Positions 8,772 through 18,206 of a DNA stretch of 64,000 nucleotides are shown in pieces. This stretch comes from Pseudomonas sp. GCEP-101 (GTDB taxonomy: Bacteria; Pseudomonadota; Gammaproteobacteria; Pseudomonadales; Pseudomonadaceae): contig NZ_CP104011.1 in the NCBI RefSeq assembly GCF_025133575.1, positions 3,073,483-3,137,482 on the forward strand. Reading direction: 5' to 3'. The notes under the pieces are model-generated. The model ran no database searches and had not been told where the DNA came from. It saw nothing but the letters and a program-made list of their open reading frames with translations. A program made the translations under genes and the position numbers. Position 1 is the stretch's first letter. Every line of letters begins with the position of its first letter.

Positions 8772-10004
8772 ATGTCCAAGCGCTTCATCCTGACCCTGGC
8801 CGCCTTGCTGGCCTGCGCCGTGCACGCCGCGGCGCAGGCCGTGCCCAGCGCCTGCGCGGGCTTTGCTGACCAGCAACTCAATCTCGACGTGGAGCAGGGC
8901 GCCCAGCGCGACCAGCAACTGCCCGTGCCGATCAAGCGCCTGGCCATCGGCGACCCGAACATCGCCGACGTGCAGGTGCTCGACAAGCGCGACTTCCTCG
9001 TCACCGGCAAGGCCGAGGGCCTGACCAGCCTGCTGATCTGGACCAGCTGCAGCGACCAGCCGATCCGCACCGTGGTGCGTGTCGGCGCGCGCGCCGTGGG
9101 CGATGTGGCCGGAGCGACCGGCGTCGGCGCCGGCAGCCTGCCCAATCAGGTGCAGACCGACATCCGCTTCGTCGAAGTCAGCCGCAGCAAGCTCAAGCAG
9201 GCCAGCACCTCGCTGGTGCGGCGCGGCTCCAATACCTTCGTGCTGGGCTCGCCGGGCAGCCTGGGCAACATTTCCGTCGATCCCATTGGCAACCTGGACG
9301 GCACCTTCGGCAGTGCCAATGGCGGCTTCAACATCATCTGGGGCGGCGGCAGCAGCAAATGGCTGGGCTTCATCAATGCCCTGGAAGGCAGCGGCTTCGC
9401 CTACACCCTGGCGCGTCCGAGCCTGGTGGCGACCAGCGGCCAGAGCGCCTCGTTCCTAGCCGGTGGCGAGTTCCCGATTCCCGTGCCCAACGGCGACAAG
9501 GACACCATCACCATCGAGTACAAGGAATTCGGCGTGCGCCTGACCCTGACCCCGACCGTGATGAACGACAAGCGCATCGCCCTGAAGGTCGCCCCGGAAG
9601 TCAGCGAGCTGGATTTCTCCAGCGGCATCCGCACCAACGACATCGCCGTGCCCGCGCTGACCGTGCGGCGCACCGACACCAGCGTGATGCTCGCCGACGG
9701 CGAAAGCTTCGTGATCAGCGGGTTGATCAGCAGCAGCACCATCAGCAACGTCGACAAGTTCCCCTTCCTGGGCAACATCCCGATCATCGGCGCGCTGTTC
9801 CGCTCCTCCAGCCTGGACAAGGACGACCGCGAACTGCTGATGATCGTCACCCCGCACCTGGTGCAGCCGCTGGCCGCCAATGCGGCATTGCCCAAGCTCC
9901 CCGGCGAAGGGCTGCGGGAGTATGACCCGGGCTTCGGCGAGTTCTATTTCCTCGAGGACGGCCGCTTCGACAAGCGCAAGGCCAGCAGCGGGATGTCGCA
10001 CTGA
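8772..10004 (+). CDS. rcpA: Tad secretin RcpA/CpaC
   Basis: This outer-membrane secretin should form the multimeric channel through which the Flp pilus is extruded. It has 410 residues with a signal peptide (about 1-23). A pilus-formation N-terminal domain follows, starting LNLDVEQGAQRDQQLPVP. The C-terminal secretin domain contains GGEFPIPVPNGD and the VRLTLTPTV amphipathic strands. AAGGAG lies upstream of the ATG at 8772. The stop codon overlaps a possible upstream start of tadZ at 10004. Confidence 0.95.
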   Translation: MSKRFILTLAALLACAVHAAAQAVPSACAGFADQQLNLDVEQGAQRDQQLPVPIKRLAIGDPNIADVQVLDKRDFLVTGKAEGLTSLLIWTSCSDQPIRTVVRVGARAVGDVAGATGVGAGSLPNQVQTDIRFVEVSRSKLKQASTSLVRRGSNTFVLGSPGSLGNISVDPIGNLDGTFGSANGGFNIIWGGGSSKWLGFINALEGSGFAYTLARPSLVATSGQSASFLAGGEFPIPVPNGDKDTITIEYKEFGVRLTLTPTVMNDKRIALKVAPEVSELDFSSGIRTNDIAVPALTVRRTDTSVMLADGESFVISGLISSSTISNVDKFPFLGNIPIIGALFRSSSLDKDDRELLMIVTPHLVQPLAANAALPKLPGEGLREYDPGFGEFYFLEDGRFDKRKASSGMSH

Positions 10005-10069
10005 TGGAAATCTACGAAGCGCTGACCCGCCCCAGAGCGGGAGGCAAGGCAAAACAAGGGAGCACGGGC

Positions 10070-11254
10070 ATGAGTCAGACTTTCGTCGCGCTGATCCAGC
10101 ATCCCGGTGAGCAGGAATGGCTGCAGAGCAGCCTGGCCGGCTGTGGGCAGGTGGTACTGGCCAACAGCGGGACCCTGGAAGAGCTGCTGTCGCTGCTCGA
10201 CGTCACCGGCGCCACGGTGCTCTTCACCAGCCTCAACAAGGCCAACCTGGTGTCCCAGGGCTCGCTGATCGAGGGGCTGGTTTCCGCCCGGCCGCTGCTC
10301 TCCGTCGTCGCTGTCGGCGATGGACTGGACAACCAGCTGGTGCTCGCGGCCATGCGCGCCGGCGCGCGGGATTTCGTCACCTACGGCGCCCGTGCCAGCG
10401 AATTGAGCGGGCTGGTCCGGCGCCTTGGCGGGCGCCTGCCCACGGTGCCGGTGAGCGCCACCCAGCAGGGTGAACTGATCAGCCTGATCAGCGCCCGGCC
10501 GGATGCCGACGGGGCCTTCGTCGCCCTGCACCTGGCCCTGGCGCTGCAACGCCAGGCGGAGCACCGCGTGCTGCTGGTGGACATCGGCCAGCCCACCGGC
10601 GAGGCGCTGGCGATCCTCGGCATGGAGCCCTCGTTCACCTTCGCCGATGCCCTGCGCAACCTGCGCCGCCTGGACCAGACGCTGATCGACAGCGCCTTCA
10701 CCCGTCATGAATCCGGCCTGCGCGTGCTCAGCCTGTCGGACGAGCCGGGCGTGCTGGAGCGCATCACCACCGCCGAGCTGTACCTGCTGCTGGGCAACCT
10801 GCGCAGCGCCTTCAGCCACATCCTGATCAACCTCACCGGCGTCGCCGAAGGCGAGCTCAGCGGGCAGTTGCTGATGCAGGCCAACCGCGTGCTGTGGCTA
10901 GTGGACCAGAGCGTGCCGTCGTGCAAGAAGGGCCTGGAGCGCCTGCGCCGCCTGCGCGAGCGCTCGCCCGCGCTGCCGCGCATCGAACTGCTGATCGAGC
11001 GCTACTGGGCCTCGGTGCCGCCGGATGCGCCGGCGCTGGGCAAGATGTTCGGCCTGGAACTCTTCGGCGTGCTGCCGGCCTCCCCGGAAGCGCGCCTGCG
11101 CGCCAAGAACGTCGGCCAGAGCCTGTTCGACCTGGCCCCGCGCGACCCGCTGACGGTGAAGCTGCGTGACCTTGCCGAGGCGCTGGGTGCGGGCGTGGCC
11201 GAGAAGCGCGGGCTGCTGCGCTGGATCGGCCGGGCCAGGGCCGCACGTTCATGA
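10070..11254 (+). CDS. tadZ: Tad pilus localisation ATPase-like protein TadZ
   Basis: This MinD/ParA-like protein is thought to position the Tad machine at the pole. An N-terminal receiver-like domain (about residues 1-120) precedes a MinD-type fold. The P-loop position reads ISLISARPDADGAFVALHLA, with no GKT/S, so nucleotide binding is doubtful; degenerate Walker A motifs are known for TadZ. The ATG at 10070 (MSQTFVALIQ) has AAGGGAG upstream and gives 394 residues, the length I recall for the P. aeruginosa protein. An alternative ATG at 10004 overlaps the rcpA stop and would add 22 residues (MEIYEALTRP...). The 3' end overlaps tadA by 4 bp. Confidence 0.88.
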   Translation: MSQTFVALIQHPGEQEWLQSSLAGCGQVVLANSGTLEELLSLLDVTGATVLFTSLNKANLVSQGSLIEGLVSARPLLSVVAVGDGLDNQLVLAAMRAGARDFVTYGARASELSGLVRRLGGRLPTVPVSATQQGELISLISARPDADGAFVALHLALALQRQAEHRVLLVDIGQPTGEALAILGMEPSFTFADALRNLRRLDQTLIDSAFTRHESGLRVLSLSDEPGVLERITTAELYLLLGNLRSAFSHILINLTGVAEGELSGQLLMQANRVLWLVDQSVPSCKKGLERLRRLRERSPALPRIELLIERYWASVPPDAPALGKMFGLELFGVLPASPEARLRAKNVGQSLFDLAPRDPLTVKLRDLAEALGAGVAEKRGLLRWIGRARAARS

Positions 11255-12498
11255 GCCAGCACTACGGCGGCGGTCACGGCCGCCATGACCAGGACCTGCA
11301 GACGCTGAAGATGCGCCTGCACCGCTACATCATCGACGAGATCGACGAAGACGGCATGAACCTGCTGGAGGGCGCGCGGCCGGCGGTGGCGCAGTACGTC
11401 TCCGAGAAGGTCTGCGAATACGCCTCGCGCCGCCAGCTGGCGATTTCCCGTTACGAACTCGACCGCCTCGCCGAAGAGGTGGTGGACGAGCTGACCGGCT
11501 TCGGCCCGCTGGAAATCCTCCTGCGCGACCCGGGCATCTCCGAAATCCTGGTCAACGGCCCGGACCGGGTGTTCATCGAGCATGAAGGCCGGCTGTACCA
11601 GAGCGACCTGCGCTTCATCGACGACCACCACGTGCAGCGGGTGATCCAGCGCATCCTCGCCCCGCTGGGGCGGCGCCTGGACGAGTCCAGCCCGATGGTG
11701 GATGCGCGCCTGCCCGACGGCAGCCGGGTCAACGCGATCATCCCGCCGGTGGCGCTGGACGGGCCGTGCCTGTCGATCCGCAAGTTCAGCAAGGAGCTGC
11801 TCAAGAGCGCCGACCTGCTGGCCTACCAGAGCGTCGACGAAGCCATGCTGGCATTTCTCCGCCAGGCGGTGGCGAGCCGCTGCAACATCCTCATCAGCGG
11901 CGGCACCGGCACCGGCAAGACGACGCTGCTCAACGTCATGAGCAGCTTCATCGACGAGCGCGAACGCATCGTCACTATCGAAGACACCGCCGAACTGCAA
12001 CTGGGCCACGACCACGTGGTGCGCCTGGAAACACGCCCGCCCAATGCCGAGGGATTCGGCGAAGTGACCGCCCGCGACCTGATCCGCAACGCCCTGCGTA
12101 TGCGCCCGGACCGCATCATCCTCGGCGAAATCCGCGGCGTCGAAGTGCTCGACGTGCTGCAGGCGATGAACACTGGCCACGACGGGTCGATGAGCACCGT
12201 GCACGCCAACTCGGCGATGGATTCGCTGCTGCGCCTGGAGATGCTGGTGGGCCTCACCGGCCAGCGCGTGCCGGAGCAGACCCTGCGGCAGATGCTCTGT
12301 TCGGCGCTGGACATCATCGTGCAGATCACCCGTCTGTCCAACGGCCGCCGTTGCGTCAGCGAGATCATCGAAGTGCTGGAGGTGCGCGACGGCGTCTACG
12401 TCACCAACTCGCTGTTCAGCCTCGACCGGCGCGGCACCGGGCAGTTCGTCCGCACCGCCCAGCCGGGCGGGGTGAAATTCCGCCAGGTGCTGCTGTGA
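11251..12498 (+). CDS. tadA: Tad pilus assembly ATPase TadA (CpaF family)
   Basis: This hexameric cytoplasmic ATPase of the type II/IV secretion superfamily powers Flp pilus assembly. It has 415 residues. Walker A is GGTGTGKTTLL (217 onward, Lys223). The Asp box lies near TIEDTAELQ, Walker B is RMRPDRIILGEIRG, and the His box is GHDGSMSTVHANS. The N-terminal domain contains ILVNGPDRVFIEHEGRL, typical of CpaF. It overlaps tadZ (ATGA) and tadB, which indicates translational coupling within the operon. Confidence 0.97.
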   Translation: MSQHYGGGHGRHDQDLQTLKMRLHRYIIDEIDEDGMNLLEGARPAVAQYVSEKVCEYASRRQLAISRYELDRLAEEVVDELTGFGPLEILLRDPGISEILVNGPDRVFIEHEGRLYQSDLRFIDDHHVQRVIQRILAPLGRRLDESSPMVDARLPDGSRVNAIIPPVALDGPCLSIRKFSKELLKSADLLAYQSVDEAMLAFLRQAVASRCNILISGGTGTGKTTLLNVMSSFIDERERIVTIEDTAELQLGHDHVVRLETRPPNAEGFGEVTARDLIRNALRMRPDRIILGEIRGVEVLDVLQAMNTGHDGSMSTVHANSAMDSLLRLEMLVGLTGQRVPEQTLRQMLCSALDIIVQITRLSNGRRCVSEIIEVLEVRDGVYVTNSLFSLDRRGTGQFVRTAQPGGVKFRQVLL

Positions 12499-13382
12499 GC
12501 GGCGCCCTCTGGCTGGTGGTGGCGAGCCTGACGCTGGCGGCCTTCGGGATGCTGCTGGCCGGGATGGGCTGGCGTGCGCGGCACCACGAACTGGTGATGC
12601 GCCGGCTGAGCGGGGAGGGGGCAGCCGCCAGTGGTAGCCGCGTCCGCAGCAGCCACTGGCTGGCACGCCGCATGCGCCGTGCCGGCATCGCCGACATGCG
12701 CCGCTGGGTGCTGGGCGCGGGGGTGGTGTGCATCCTGCTGGCGCTGTTCGGCCAGCGTCTGGCCGGGCCGGTCGGCGCCCTGTGCGGCATCGGCCTGGGT
12801 GTGCTGGGCTTCCATACGCTGCTCAACGTGCTGTACCGGCGACGTCTGCAGAAGATGATCCGGCAGATGCCCAACTTCCTCGACCAGGTGGTGCGCAGCC
12901 TGCATTCCGGCCGCACCCTGGGCGATGCCATCACCCAGGCGGTGACCGTCGCCGACGACCCGCTGCGGGAAATCTTCGCGCTGGTGAACAACCACGTGCT
13001 GCTGGGCATCAGCCTGCCCGAGGCGCTGCAGGAAGTGGCCGAGCTGTACGACGTGGAGGAGCTGCACGTGCTCTCCCTCGGCGTGGCGGTGAACCACCGT
13101 TACGGCGGCAATACCACCGACCTGCTGGAGAACATCATCAAGGTCATCCACGAGCGGGAGAAACTGGGCCGCCAGCTGCGCGCCATGACCGGCGAAACGC
13201 GCTTGAGCGCCCTGGTGCTGGCGCTGCTGCCGGTGAGCCTGGGCGCCTACATCCTGTTCAGCAATCCCGGCTACCTGATGAACATGTGGAACGACCATGG
13301 TGGCCGCCTGATGCTGCTGACATCCCTGGGGTTGCAGGTGCTGGGGTGCTACACGCTCTGGCGCATGCTCAAGAGCATCTGA
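12495..13382 (+). CDS. tadB: Tad inner-membrane platform protein TadB
   Basis: TadB pairs with TadC to form the inner-membrane platform under the TadA motor. The start is GTG at 12495, overlapping the tadA stop by four bases, which gives 295 residues (the PAO1 protein is about the same length). Transmembrane helices lie near residues 4-24, about 75-110 and at the C terminus. The T2SF domain (about 120-245) contains QMPNFLDQVVRSLHSGRTL and the typical second motif RAMTGETRLSA. The longer open frame extending upstream to 11766 is a shadow over tadA. Confidence 0.93.
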   Translation: MSGALWLVVASLTLAAFGMLLAGMGWRARHHELVMRRLSGEGAAASGSRVRSSHWLARRMRRAGIADMRRWVLGAGVVCILLALFGQRLAGPVGALCGIGLGVLGFHTLLNVLYRRRLQKMIRQMPNFLDQVVRSLHSGRTLGDAITQAVTVADDPLREIFALVNNHVLLGISLPEALQEVAELYDVEELHVLSLGVAVNHRYGGNTTDLLENIIKVIHEREKLGRQLRAMTGETRLSALVLALLPVSLGAYILFSNPGYLMNMWNDHGGRLMLLTSLGLQVLGCYTLWRMLKSI

Positions 13383-13392
13383 GGAGGCCGGC

Positions 13393-14301
13393 ATGCCCCT
13401 GTTCTACGGTTTGATGGTGCTGATCCTCGCGCTCGCGGCGATCCTCCTGCTGTTGTCGCAGAGCCGCGCGGCGGGGCGCGAGCAACGCCTGATCGAACAG
13501 CGCCTGGGCAGCCAGCCCTTGCCGCGCGGCGCCGGCCAGCGCGTGGCACAGCTGTTCGATCGGATGAGCGACAGCGGCCTGGGCCGCCGCCTGCAATTGC
13601 GTGACGACGAGGTCCGGTTGCTGCTGAACCAGGCCGGGTGGTCCGGCAACACGCCACGCAGCCTGTACCTGATGTCGATCTTCCTGGTGCCGGTGGTGTT
13701 CGTCACCATCGTCCTGGTGATCCTCGCCACGCCGGGGCACGCGCACACCTCGCCGTTGCTGCCGTTGTCCTTCGCCGCCGGCATCGGCTTCCTGCTGCCC
13801 AAGCGGGTGCTGGCCCACTTTGCCGGCAAGCGCCGCCAGCGCCTGGCGGACGAGGTGATCCTGTTCATCCAGCTGATCCGCATCCTCTTCGATTCCGGCC
13901 TGACCGTGGAGCAGAGCCTGCACGTGGTCTGCCGGGAAGGGCGGGGCATCGTGCCGGTGCTGGTGGAAGAGCTCGATGGGGTTCTGGCCCACGCCGAAAG
14001 CGGCCTGGACCTGGCCGACGAACTGGAACTGCTGAGCAAGCGCCTGGCGGTGGGGGAACTGACCGACTGCTGCAACGTGCTGCGCCAGATGGTGCGCCAG
14101 GGCGGCAGTGCGCGCACCTCGCTGCTGACGCTCAAGCAATTGTTCGAAGACCGGCGCCTGACTGGCCTGCAGGAAAAGGTCAGCAAGATGTCGGCGAAGA
14201 TGAGCCTGGTGATGATGACGCTGCTGTTCCCGGCGCTGCTGATCATCCTGGCCGGGCCCGGCTTCCTCGCGATTACCAAGGCCTTGGGGAGAATGGGATG
14301 A
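13393..14301 (+). CDS. tadC: Tad inner-membrane platform protein TadC
   Basis: This 302-residue polytopic membrane protein has a T2SF domain and is the partner of TadB. An N-terminal helix lies at about residues 2-22, a helix pair near 97-137, the cytoplasmic T2SF domain at about 140-265 (VILFIQLIRILFDSGLTVEQSL; KVSKMSAKMSLVMM), and a last helix at about 270-295. GAGGAGG lies 7-8 bases before the ATG. Its stop overlaps the tadD start (ATGA). Confidence 0.94.
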   Translation: MPLFYGLMVLILALAAILLLLSQSRAAGREQRLIEQRLGSQPLPRGAGQRVAQLFDRMSDSGLGRRLQLRDDEVRLLLNQAGWSGNTPRSLYLMSIFLVPVVFVTIVLVILATPGHAHTSPLLPLSFAAGIGFLLPKRVLAHFAGKRRQRLADEVILFIQLIRILFDSGLTVEQSLHVVCREGRGIVPVLVEELDGVLAHAESGLDLADELELLSKRLAVGELTDCCNVLRQMVRQGGSARTSLLTLKQLFEDRRLTGLQEKVSKMSAKMSLVMMTLLFPALLIILAGPGFLAITKALGRMG

Positions 14302-15098
14302 GAAACGCATGCGTGATCGGCCTGTTGGGGCTGAGCCTCGGCGGCTGCGCCAACCTCGACAGCCTCGGCGGCGGGCCGAGCGTCGGGCAGAACTGCGACG
14401 AGAAGCTTGGCCAGGCGGTGGAGCTGCAGCTCAACCTGGCTCGCGAGATGCTCGACAGCGGCCGCGCCCATGCCGCCCTGGCCAACCTGGAAACCCTGCC
14501 GCCCAATTCGCTGGAGGTGCGCGAAAGCAAGGCCCTGGCGCTGCGCCGCATCGGCGACCCCAAGGCGCGCATCGTCTATGAAGGGCTGCTGGGCACCTGC
14601 AAATCCGCCGAGGCCCACCACGGCCTGGGGCAGATCGCCATGCGCGGCGGCAAGACCGCCGAGGCCGAGCGCGAACTGCGCGAAGCGGCGCGCCTGCAGC
14701 CCACCGACAGCGCGCTGCGCAATGACCTGGGCTACGTCCTGTTGCGGCGCGGCGAGCTGGAGAAGGCGCGCTTCGAATTCATCACCGCCATGGAGCTGGA
14801 CGAGCACGACAAGCTGCCGGCCACCAACCTGCTCAGCGTCATGTTCATCCAGGGCGAGAGCAGCGAGGCCAGCCGGTTGATCCAGAGCGTCGGGCTGTCC
14901 GCCGACCAGGTCCGCGCGGCCCAGGAGCAGGCCAGGGACCTGCGCCCGGCCAGCCCCGCCAGCCCGGCCAGCCAGCCCCCGGTGCAGGTGGAAAGCGTGA
15001 GCTACGTGGATGACCCGGTGGAGGACGCGTCCCCCGCGCTGGTCGAGTCGACACCGGCGGTGGCGCGCGACGCCAAGCTGCTGGTCAAGGCCCGCTGA
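14298..15098 (+). CDS. tadD: TPR lipoprotein TadD
   Basis: This is a predicted outer-membrane lipoprotein that helps secretin assembly in Tad systems. It has 266 residues. The N terminus MRNACVIGLLGLSLGGC ends in a lipobox (LGG-Cys17). TPR repeats cover about residues 30-200; the clearest segments are HHGLGQIAMRGGKTAEAERE and NDLGYVLLRRGELEKARFE. The tail is low-complexity (ASPASPASQPP). The start at 14298 overlaps the tadC stop. A longer open frame upstream is a shadow of tadC. Confidence 0.92.
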   Translation: MRNACVIGLLGLSLGGCANLDSLGGGPSVGQNCDEKLGQAVELQLNLAREMLDSGRAHAALANLETLPPNSLEVRESKALALRRIGDPKARIVYEGLLGTCKSAEAHHGLGQIAMRGGKTAEAERELREAARLQPTDSALRNDLGYVLLRRGELEKARFEFITAMELDEHDKLPATNLLSVMFIQGESSEASRLIQSVGLSADQVRAAQEQARDLRPASPASPASQPPVQVESVSYVDDPVEDASPALVESTPAVARDAKLLVKAR

Positions 15099-15117
15099 GG
15101 CGGGCAGAGAGGACAGG

Positions 15118-15405
15118 ATGAAGACATGGATTCTGGCCGGTGCACTGCTGGCGATGCCGGCACTGGCCCTGGCCGTGGAGAGCGGCACCACCCACACCGA
15201 GGCTGGCACCACCGCCCGCGACCAGCAGGAAGTGCTGACCTGGCTGGATCTGCAAAGCAGCGGCAGGGCCGCCTCGCCGCATCGGCAGAGCGCCACTGCG
15301 GCCGAGCGCGACCGCGCTTACCAGCGCTACCTGAAGAGCTATACCCGGGAGATTCCCGAATACCTGCTCGACGACAACAACGGCTTCAGCACCGACAAGA
15401 ACTGA
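15118..15405 (+). CDS. DUF3613 protein of the Tad operon (PA4298-like)
   Basis: This is a small secreted protein of unknown function, 95 residues, with a clear signal peptide (MKTWILAGALLAMPALALA). The mature part has TTARDQQEVLTWLDLQSSGRA and ends YLKSYTREIPEYLLDDNNGF, both typical of DUF3613. It sits between tadD and tadG with AGAGGACAGG upstream of the ATG, in the position of PA4298 in PAO1. Context implies a role in Flp pilus assembly or stability, but none is established to my knowledge. The in-frame start at 15010 lies inside tadD and is less likely. Confidence 0.85.
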   Translation: MKTWILAGALLAMPALALAVESGTTHTEAGTTARDQQEVLTWLDLQSSGRAASPHRQSATAAERDRAYQRYLKSYTREIPEYLLDDNNGFSTDKN

Positions 15406-15423
15406 TCCCTTCCGGAGGCTGCC

Positions 15424-17199
15424 ATGGGACGTGAACGGCAGCGAGGCGCAATCGGCGTGATGGCGGCGGCAACGCTGCTGCTGGCGCTGATCTGCCTGGC
15501 CCTGGTGGTCGACACCGGGCGCCTGTACTTCGAACAGCGCAAACTGCAGCGCGTGGCGGACATGGCGGCGCTGGAGGCGGCGAGCCAGGGCGGCATGTGC
15601 GGCTCGCAACTGGCCGCGGAGATCCAGGGCTACGTCACGGCCAGCGCGGCGAAGAACGGTTTCGTGCCCGGTGCTGGCGATACGCTGGTGGGCACGCTGG
15701 GCACCGTCAGCTTCGCGGCCGGTTACGGCAGTGCCCAATCCCAGCGGGTGTTCAACGCCGGCGGCGACCTGGCCGACTCCGTTCGGGTGCAGGCCACCCA
15801 TAGCGTGCCGTCGAGCCTGGTGCTCAACGTCGCCAGCTTGTTCAGCGGCGCGTCGAGTACCACGGTGCTCAACGCCCAGGCGGTGGCGCGCCGCCCCGCG
15901 TTGGCCGGGATATCCGCCGGCAGCGGCGTGCTGAGCCTGGATTCGAGCAACTCGCCCTTGCTCAATGCGCTGCTCGGCGGCCTGCTGGGCACCTCGCTCA
16001 ACCTGGACGTGGTGACCTACCAGGGCATCGCCGGGGCCAATGTTTCTCTGCTCGCCCTCAGTCAGCAACTCAAGGCGGCCGGGGTGAACCTGGAACTAGG
16101 CAAGATCGACAGTCTGCTGGGCGCCAACGTCACCGCCGCGCAATTGCTGCAGGCCATGGTCAACGCCGCGGATTCCTCACAGCTGGCCGGGGTGAACACG
16201 GCGCTGCTGCGCACCGCGCTGGCGACCATCAACGTGCCGACCGCGCAGCTGACCCTGGGGCAGATTCTCAGCGTGGTGGCGCCGGACAGCGTGCGCGATA
16301 CGGCGCTCAGTGCCGGGGTCAATATGCTCGACCTGCTGATGGCCACGGCGCTGGTGGCGAACAAGAGCAACGCAGTCACCATTCCCACCCAGAAGCTCGC
16401 CGTGCCCGGCCTGCTGACGCAGAGCCTGACCCTCTCGGTGATCAATCCCCCGCAGATTGCCATTGGCTATCCGGGCAAGAACAGCGATGGCAGTTGGCGG
16501 ACGCAGGCGCACTCATCGCAGATCGACCTGACAATCAAGGCCAGCGTGGACCTGCTCAACCTGGGCCTGGTGAAGTCCGATGTGACGCTGGTGGCGTCCG
16601 TCGCGCCGGGGTCAGCTGCGCTGGAGAGCATTCAGTGCGGCGGTGTCGGCAAGCCGGTGAAAGTAGGCGTTCAGGCGCAGCCGGGCATCGCGTCGCTGAG
16701 ACTTGCCGCCTCGGCCGGCGTGATCAATCTCGGATCGGGCTATCTGGCCAAGGTCGACATCACCACGCCGTCGGGGCCAGTGACGATCGCCACCACCAGC
16801 CCGACTGAGCTGACCTTCACCGTGACCGGTCCCCGCGATCTGCCCAGTGCCGTCCAGCGAGCGCAAAGCCCTCTTGGCGCCTCCCTCGGCGCAGGGCTGG
16901 CGAGCCTGAGCAACGGATTGAATATCGACGTAACGCTGGGCTCGCAGGGATTGCTATGCAACCCGTTGCTGGGGTGGCTGTTGTGCGACCTGGGCAAGCT
17001 GGTGGATAGAGTCGCCGGAGCTGTGATCAACTCTGCTACCGACCTGGAGAAGCTTCTGACCAAGGCCCTGGCGGACCTGGTGACGGCGCTGGGCAACGCG
17101 CTGATCGACCCGCTGCTCAAGCTCCTGGGCATCCAGACCGGCATCCTCGACGTCCGCCTCATCGACCTCCAGACCGGCGGCGCAGAGCTGCTGATCTGA
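15424..17199 (+). CDS. tadG: TadG-family pilus assembly / adhesin-like protein
   Basis: This is the last gene of the rcpCA-tad operon, 591 residues. The N terminus has the TadG-type segment QRGAIGVMAAATLLLALICLALVVDTGRLYFEQRKLQ, one transmembrane helix followed by the conserved region in which Asp-Thr-Gly-Arg-Leu is typical. The rest is a long, low-charge periplasmic domain rich in Ala, Leu, Ser and Val. AGGAGG-type bases (GGAGG, 15415-15419) precede the ATG at 15424. The gene is convergent with pprB, 24 bp away, with no obvious hairpin between them. Confidence 0.9.
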   Translation: MGRERQRGAIGVMAAATLLLALICLALVVDTGRLYFEQRKLQRVADMAALEAASQGGMCGSQLAAEIQGYVTASAAKNGFVPGAGDTLVGTLGTVSFAAGYGSAQSQRVFNAGGDLADSVRVQATHSVPSSLVLNVASLFSGASSTTVLNAQAVARRPALAGISAGSGVLSLDSSNSPLLNALLGGLLGTSLNLDVVTYQGIAGANVSLLALSQQLKAAGVNLELGKIDSLLGANVTAAQLLQAMVNAADSSQLAGVNTALLRTALATINVPTAQLTLGQILSVVAPDSVRDTALSAGVNMLDLLMATALVANKSNAVTIPTQKLAVPGLLTQSLTLSVINPPQIAIGYPGKNSDGSWRTQAHSSQIDLTIKASVDLLNLGLVKSDVTLVASVAPGSAALESIQCGGVGKPVKVGVQAQPGIASLRLAASAGVINLGSGYLAKVDITTPSGPVTIATTSPTELTFTVTGPRDLPSAVQRAQSPLGASLGAGLASLSNGLNIDVTLGSQGLLCNPLLGWLLCDLGKLVDRVAGAVINSATDLEKLLTKALADLVTALGNALIDPLLKLLGIQTGILDVRLIDLQTGGAELLI

Positions 17200-17223
17200 A
17201 GGTCGGCCGAGCCGCTGCCGGGG

Positions 17224-18057
17224 TCAGTGCACCGCGCTGCTCTGCGAAGCGGTGGGGGAGATGGCGAGGGCGAGCTGGGTGCGGTTGTGCATGTGCATCA
17301 GCCGCAGCACCTGCGAGACGTAGAGCTTGACGGTGTTCTCGGTGATGCCCAGGTCGTAGGCGATCTGGTAGTTGGTCAGCCCCTTGCTCACCAGGCGCGC
17401 CACGGCCTGCTGGCGCGGCGACAGCTTGTTGAACAGCGGGTTGTTGACCACCGGGGTCATCTGCTCGGCGTTGCTCGGCGCGGCGCTGGCCGGAGCTTCC
17501 GGCTGCTCCTGCTTGAGCGCGCTGTTGCTGGCCGGTTGGCCGCCGCCATGGACCTCGTACTTGATCTTGTGGATATCCCGCGAGATCGAGTTGAGCGACT
17601 CGGCCAGGTACTCCAGCCGCTGGTTCACATGGCTGAGGCTGAGCTGGCTGCGGATGCGCTCGTGCAGTCGGCTCTCCAGGCGCTCCAGCCCCTTGAGCAG
17701 GTCCATCGGCGCCACCGGCTTCTGGTAGTAATCGGCAACGCCTACGCGCATGGCCTCGATGACTTCCTGGCTGCCCTGCTGGCCGGTGAGGATGATGGTC
17801 TCGAAGAAGCGCGCCGAGCCGGCCACCTCCTTGAGCGCCTCCACCACGCGGATGCCGTTGTCCCGACCCAGGCCCAGGTCGCAGACCACCAGGCCGATCG
17901 AGGCATCGTCGCGGAACCGTTGCAGCGCGCTGTCCTTGCTGTCGCTGATGACGCAGCGATAGCCGCTGTTTTCCAGCAGTTCGGAGACCTCGGAAGTAAC
18001 CTGGGGCTCGTCATCGATGACCAGCACGCTGAAACGGCGATTGGCCGTTTTTTCCAT
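17224..18057 (-). CDS. pprB: Response regulator PprB (LuxR family)
   Basis: This transcription factor activates the flp-tad-rcp genes and, in P. aeruginosa, also CupE fimbriae and the BapA adhesin. It has 277 residues. The receiver domain (1-130) has acidic pair Asp15-Asp16 and phosphoacceptor Asp60 (VVCDLGLGRD). A linker of about 75 residues follows, with a coiled-coil-like LSHVNQRLEYLAESLNSISRD segment. The LuxR/FixJ helix-turn-helix (about 212-270) reads LSPRQQAVARLVSKGLTNYQIA. The partner kinase is PprA (19347-22127). It is transcribed separately, with its own upstream AT-rich region (18058-18206). Confidence 0.95.
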   Translation of the reverse strand: MEKTANRRFSVLVIDDEPQVTSEVSELLENSGYRCVISDSKDSALQRFRDDASIGLVVCDLGLGRDNGIRVVEALKEVAGSARFFETIILTGQQGSQEVIEAMRVGVADYYQKPVAPMDLLKGLERLESRLHERIRSQLSLSHVNQRLEYLAESLNSISRDIHKIKYEVHGGGQPASNSALKQEQPEAPASAAPSNAEQMTPVVNNPLFNKLSPRQQAVARLVSKGLTNYQIAYDLGITENTVKLYVSQVLRLMHMHNRTQLALAISPTASQSSAVH

Positions 18058-18206
18058 GACTGCACGCTCCTTGAAAAGACCTTTTCCATTGTTGTTATCG
18101 TCCGGCCGTTCAAATACCGCAGCCGGATCGTCCTATCAGCCGATAGGTGGTATTAACCCTTAGCATATAGTCGTTAAGTTTGGACTCCGCCAATCTGCGG
18201 AATCAT

